A program made the position numbers and the translations under genes. This document shows positions 6,636 to 9,596 of a DNA stretch of 9,596 nt, piece by piece. Below the pieces are notes generated by a model. That model saw only the letters and a program-made list of their open reading frames with translations, had not been told where the DNA came from and searched no databases. Within the stretch, counting starts at the first letter, position 1. Every line of letters begins with the position of its first letter. This stretch comes from Clostridiales bacterium (GTDB lineage Bacteria > Bacillota_A > Clostridia > Christensenellales > CAG-917). Location of the stretch: the NCBI GenBank assembly GCA_031282095.1, contig JAITEJ010000113.1:1-9596 (forward strand), read 5' to 3'.

Positions 6636-9398
6636 TCATGTAATAATTTCCACTCTGCTGCCGGCACTTCTTTCTTTTTTGACTATTATCTGCTTGTCAA
6701 TACGCTCCTTGAGTTCGGAGACATGGGATATTATGCCGATAAGCAAATTGCTTTCGGCTAAACCGTTCAGAACCTTCAGTGCTTGGGAAAGCGTATCCTC
6801 ATCAAGCGAACCGAAACCCTCGTCAACAAACATTGTATCAAGTTTGATTCCGCCCGATGCGGATTGGATTTCATCGGAAAGCCCCAACGCAAGCGAGAGT
6901 GAAGCCATAAAAGATTCGCCGCCCGAGAGTGTTTTCACACTCCGCTCCGAGGCGTTGTAATGATCTATGACATTAAGCTCCAAACCGCTCTTACCGCGGT
7001 TATTGCTTGCGTCCACGGCGCGTTTAAGTTCATATTGACCGACTGACATTATCATCAGCCGAATGTTCGCACGGCGGATAATCCTTTCAAAGTATGATAC
7101 CTGGACATAAGTTTCAAGCGTTATCTTCTCTTTGCCGGCAAGTTGCCCGTTAGCGGTATCCGCAAGATCTTTTACCCGCTTATATCGCCGTTCAACTTCA
7201 GTGACATCTGTAAGCCGTTCGGTTACGAACATTTTAATATTTGTGTTTGTTATCAATCTGTTTGAGATGGCGGTAATTTTATCCGAGAGAGTCTTCTTTT
7301 TTTCGGAAAGTAGTGTTTTTTGTTCGCGAAGCTTTATAATATCAAAGGATTCCGTTCCATCCAGTTGTTCTGTCAGCGTTTTTGTTTGCGTGCCGAATTT
7401 TTCAACGAGTCTGCTTTGGTTGTCAAGGAGCTCCTTTGCGGCGGAAACAGTGTTTTCCAGTTTCTTTTTTCTGTCGGAAAGTGCGAGTATATTTTTCGCC
7501 GCATCCGCTTTCGCCGCAAAAACTAAAGAGTTTTTCAAGTTCTGCAAAGCGGATTTTGAACCGCTTATCTCCGCCGTCAATGCCGCGATAGCCGTTTCAT
7601 CGGCAGCTAACGCCTCGATGGAATTGGTAAGCGCTTTTTCAAGTTCCGGCAAATTTGCTTCGATAATAACCTTTCGCTCGCCTCTGAACTTTTCCTCTTT
7701 TATACTGTTTGACAATCTGAGGATAGTATCGGTAATTTGATTTAACTCGACGGATATAGTTTTTTCCATGTTTTCGGGCGGGTTGCCGAAAATTCCTTTC
7801 GCGGCTTTAATAACCTCGCCATACTTAGCTTCCAACCTGCCCCTTTCGACTGCGACTTTACCGCTTGCATCGGAAGCACCCTTTTGTGCTGTATCCGCTT
7901 TCTTTTTTGCTGTTTCTACCGCCCTTTCGGTTGGCGCCCCGTATGATATGTCCGCGGGAGCGGGGTGTTCTTTTGCCCCGCATACGGGACAAGGCTTACC
8001 GTCGATAAGGGTTGCCGCAAATATTCCCGCTTGGGCATCAAGAAAAGCACGGTTTAAGCTGACATATTCGGCATTTGCAGTTTCCGCCGAATCACGCAAT
8101 CTTATGTATTCGTATTCGGAAAATTCGTAAGCGGTTTGAATTTTTGTTTTTTCACGAATTAACGCAATTAATTCATTCAATTGTGTTTTTCTGTAATTCG
8201 CTTTCTCAAGTTCGTATTCCAGCCTGACTTTCTTGTTGTCGGTGTCTTTTATGGAGGCGAGCTCGTTTTGCAGCGCTTTTTGTTTTTCTTTTTTCAATCG
8301 GATTGTTTCCGTCAATTCTTCTCTTTTTGTCGTAAGAACGGTCAGCGATTTTTCTTTTTTGTCAAGCTCTTTTGCCGATAAATCAAGTTCATCATATTTC
8401 GGGAGCTTAGTTTGTTCCGTTAAAATCTGTCTTGTAAGAGATTCTATTTCGGGTAGGTATTTTTCCGCATCGTTGTAAGCGGTCTGTAATGCCGGCAATT
8501 TTTCCGCTGATTCTTTTAGGTTAAATTGTGCCTTATCGAGATCCGCTCTGACTTTTATGTCCCGTTCGACCTTGCCTAATGTGGCGTCAATCTTTGAAAT
8601 TTCATTTTCGACCGTTTTTAGCGTAAAGCTTTCAATCTCTAATTTAGATTCATCTTGCGCGTTAAGATTTGTAAGCATTTCCAAAACGGAATGGATTGTC
8701 AATTGTCCGTCCTTAGCTTTTTGCGCGTCGGTTTCAAGCAAATTGTCTGCCTCACATACAATGCCGCCTATATATTGTTTAATGCTTCTTTGTATCTCAT
8801 CATATTTGTTTCTAAGAATGGTCGATTCATCCTTCAACTTGCACTGCAAAGCTTCATAATTTTGTGTTTGAAAAATCCGGCGGAAAATTTCCTGACGTTC
8901 CTTTGTGGACGCAATCAAAAGTTTAAGGAAATCGCCCTGCGCTATCATCGCAATTTGCGTGAATTGTGAACGGTCAATTCCGATAAGCTCGCGGACGGCA
9001 TCGGTTACCGCCTTATGCGAACCCGTTACAAGATTGCCGTTTGGATACGTAAGGGCGGCCGCCGCCTTTTTTGCGGTAACGTTGCCGTATTTCTTTAAAT
9101 ATTGATGTTCAAGACTCCGGACTACGGTATAATTTTTGCCGTTGTACGAAAAGGTCATCTCGACAAATGTATCGATATCGGGTTCGGCGTATTTACTTCT
9201 AAGCATTGAAGCTTCACGGGTTGTTCCGCTCGGTTCGCCGTAGAGGGCAAACGTAACGGCGTCGAAGATGGTAGTTTTGCCCGCACCCGTGTCGCCGGTG
9301 ATAAGGTATAACCCGCTTGTTCAGAGTTCGGAAAAAAGTATTTCCGTTTTGCCTGCGTACGGGCCGAAAGCGGAGACGGTAAGTTTTACAGGTCTCAT
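6636..9398 (-). CDS. sbcC: Nuclease SbcCD subunit C (Rad50-like), interrupted by one in-frame TGA
   Basis: This is the SMC-like ATPase subunit of SbcCD, which with SbcD cleaves DNA hairpins and processes double-strand ends. The full frame has 920 codons from an ATG at 9398. Residues 1-24 read MRPVKLTVSAFGPYAGKTEI followed by LFSE. Walker A is GDTGAGKTT (35-43), with a Q-loop at AQGDF (153-157), a zinc hook CPVC (470-473) midway in a long coiled coil (about 240-700), signature LSGGES (824-829), Walker B/D-loop MFVDEGFGSLDE (856-867) and switch His892. At about 920 residues it is shorter than E. coli SbcC (1048), mostly in the coiled coil. Codon 26 (9323-9321) is TGA where relatives have Gly (EL-stop-TSGLYLITG). 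The next ATG in frame (9206) makes an 856-residue protein lacking Walker A, which could not work as an ATPase. No other damage is seen, so the change is recent or a sequencing error. Its start overlaps the sbcD stop (ATGA), implying translational coupling. Confidence 0.9.
7980..7991 (-). other. Zinc-hook CxxC motif of SbcC
   Basis: On the minus strand this encodes CPVC (residues 470-473), in the setting DGKPCPVCGAKEHP. It is the Rad50/SbcC zinc hook at the apex of the coiled coil, through which two SbcC molecules share one zinc ion. Heptad-rich, Lys/Glu/Leu-rich segments on both sides confirm the antiparallel coiled-coil layout. Confidence 0.9.
9321..9323 (-). other. In-frame TGA at codon 26 of sbcC
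   Basis: TCA on the plus strand reads TGA in the sbcC frame, between SEL (23-25) and TSGLYLITGDTGAGKTT (27-43). Clostridial SbcC proteins typically have Gly at this point (LGxSGLYLITG), so a single G-to-T change of GGA would explain it. No ATG, GTG or TTG lies between this stop and Walker A to allow a restart that keeps the ATP site. Confidence 0.9.
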
Positions 9399-9596
9399 TT
9401 TTCAGCCCCCCAAATCTGCTCTATTAAGTCGCTTAAATAGTCTCTTTGTATATCTGAAATCGGCTGACCGTTTTGTTCCTCATAAAGCATATTGAAAAGT
9501 TGAACGGGCGTATACCTATTTACATCGTCTATTCCGATAACGGAATTATCGGTTTGAGTTCTTTTGTTATCATAATTGAGAAGCATTAAATTTGGA
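9395..9596 (-). CDS. sbcD: Nuclease SbcCD subunit D (Mre11-like), C-terminal end only
   Basis: Only the last 66 residues are visible; the gene runs off the right edge of the window, so the phosphodiesterase (metal-binding) domain cannot be seen. The visible part begins PNLMLLNYDNKRT and continues with YTPVQLFNMLYEEQNGQPIS and DYLSDLIEQIWGAEK. This resembles the C-terminal cap of clostridial SbcD, where PN(L/V)M...D(N/Y) and an (S/T)P..LF..(F/L)YE.QN.QP motif are usual. Its TGA stop overlaps the ATG of sbcC (ATGA), the normal sbcDC arrangement. The assignment rests on this motif plus the sbcC neighbour. The product would be the Mn-dependent nuclease subunit of the same complex. Confidence 0.85.
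   Translation of the reverse strand, partial: PNLMLLNYDNKRTQTDNSVIGIDDVNRYTPVQLFNMLYEEQNGQPISDIQRDYLSDLIEQIWGAEK

Noticed and set aside
7132..7740. Long plus-strand open frames within sbcC
   Set aside because: They are antisense shadows of the SbcC coiled coil. The Ser/Phe-rich composition reflects reverse-complemented Lys/Glu codons.
9321..9323. UGA recoding (Gly as in Gracilibacteria, Trp, or selenocysteine)
   Set aside because: The sbcD frame ends in TGA in a typical ATGA overlap, Trp is always TGG in the other genes, only one internal TGA exists, and SbcC has no selenocysteine role.

Overview
The window looks like chromosomal DNA from a bacterium of the Bacillota, most probably a clostridial anaerobe. 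The signs are strong AGGAGG-type ribosome binding sites, near-consensus sigma-A promoters, cofactor-independent phosphoglycerate mutase, and SbcC/SbcD ends of clostridial type (SbcC N-terminus MRPVKLTVSAFGPYAG). This placement is inference from protein character; there is no rRNA here. The code is the standard bacterial one: Trp is TGG, and TAA, TAG and TGA all end genes.

Left part (1-1636): a predicted three-helix membrane protein of unknown function with a long acidic, repeat-rich cytoplasmic tail, expressed from a promoter whose -10 box lies at the window edge. It is closed by a textbook intrinsic terminator (1474-1508). A good sigma-A promoter (1571-1599) then drives trmL, the tRNA wobble 2'-O-methyltransferase.

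Centre (2126-6190): a glycolytic block. A single uninterrupted frame encodes phosphoglycerate kinase fused directly to triosephosphate isomerase, with no linker and no internal start. The kinase half also carries an unusual Lys/Ala-rich insertion of about 56 residues. A 157-bp gap with its own likely promoter and two perfect GC-rich hairpins leads to gpmI. The three activities cover dihydroxyacetone phosphate/glyceraldehyde 3-phosphate exchange, 1,3-bisphosphoglycerate to 3-phosphoglycerate, and 3-phosphoglycerate to 2-phosphoglycerate. Glyceraldehyde 3-phosphate dehydrogenase and enolase are not in the window.

Convergent intergenic region (6191-6635): a 63-bp inverted repeat is joined to two tandem 102-bp repeats of about 89% identity. 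It has the look of an interspersed non-coding repeat family. The remaining AT-rich stretch up to 6635 has nothing I can assign.

Right part (6636-9596, minus strand): the end of sbcD overlaps the start of sbcC by ATGA. Together they would make the SbcCD (Rad50/Mre11-type) nuclease for DNA ends and hairpins. sbcC is intact over 920 codons except for one in-frame TGA at codon 26, just before Walker A, where relatives normally have glycine. This is either a real nonsense mutation or a sequence error.
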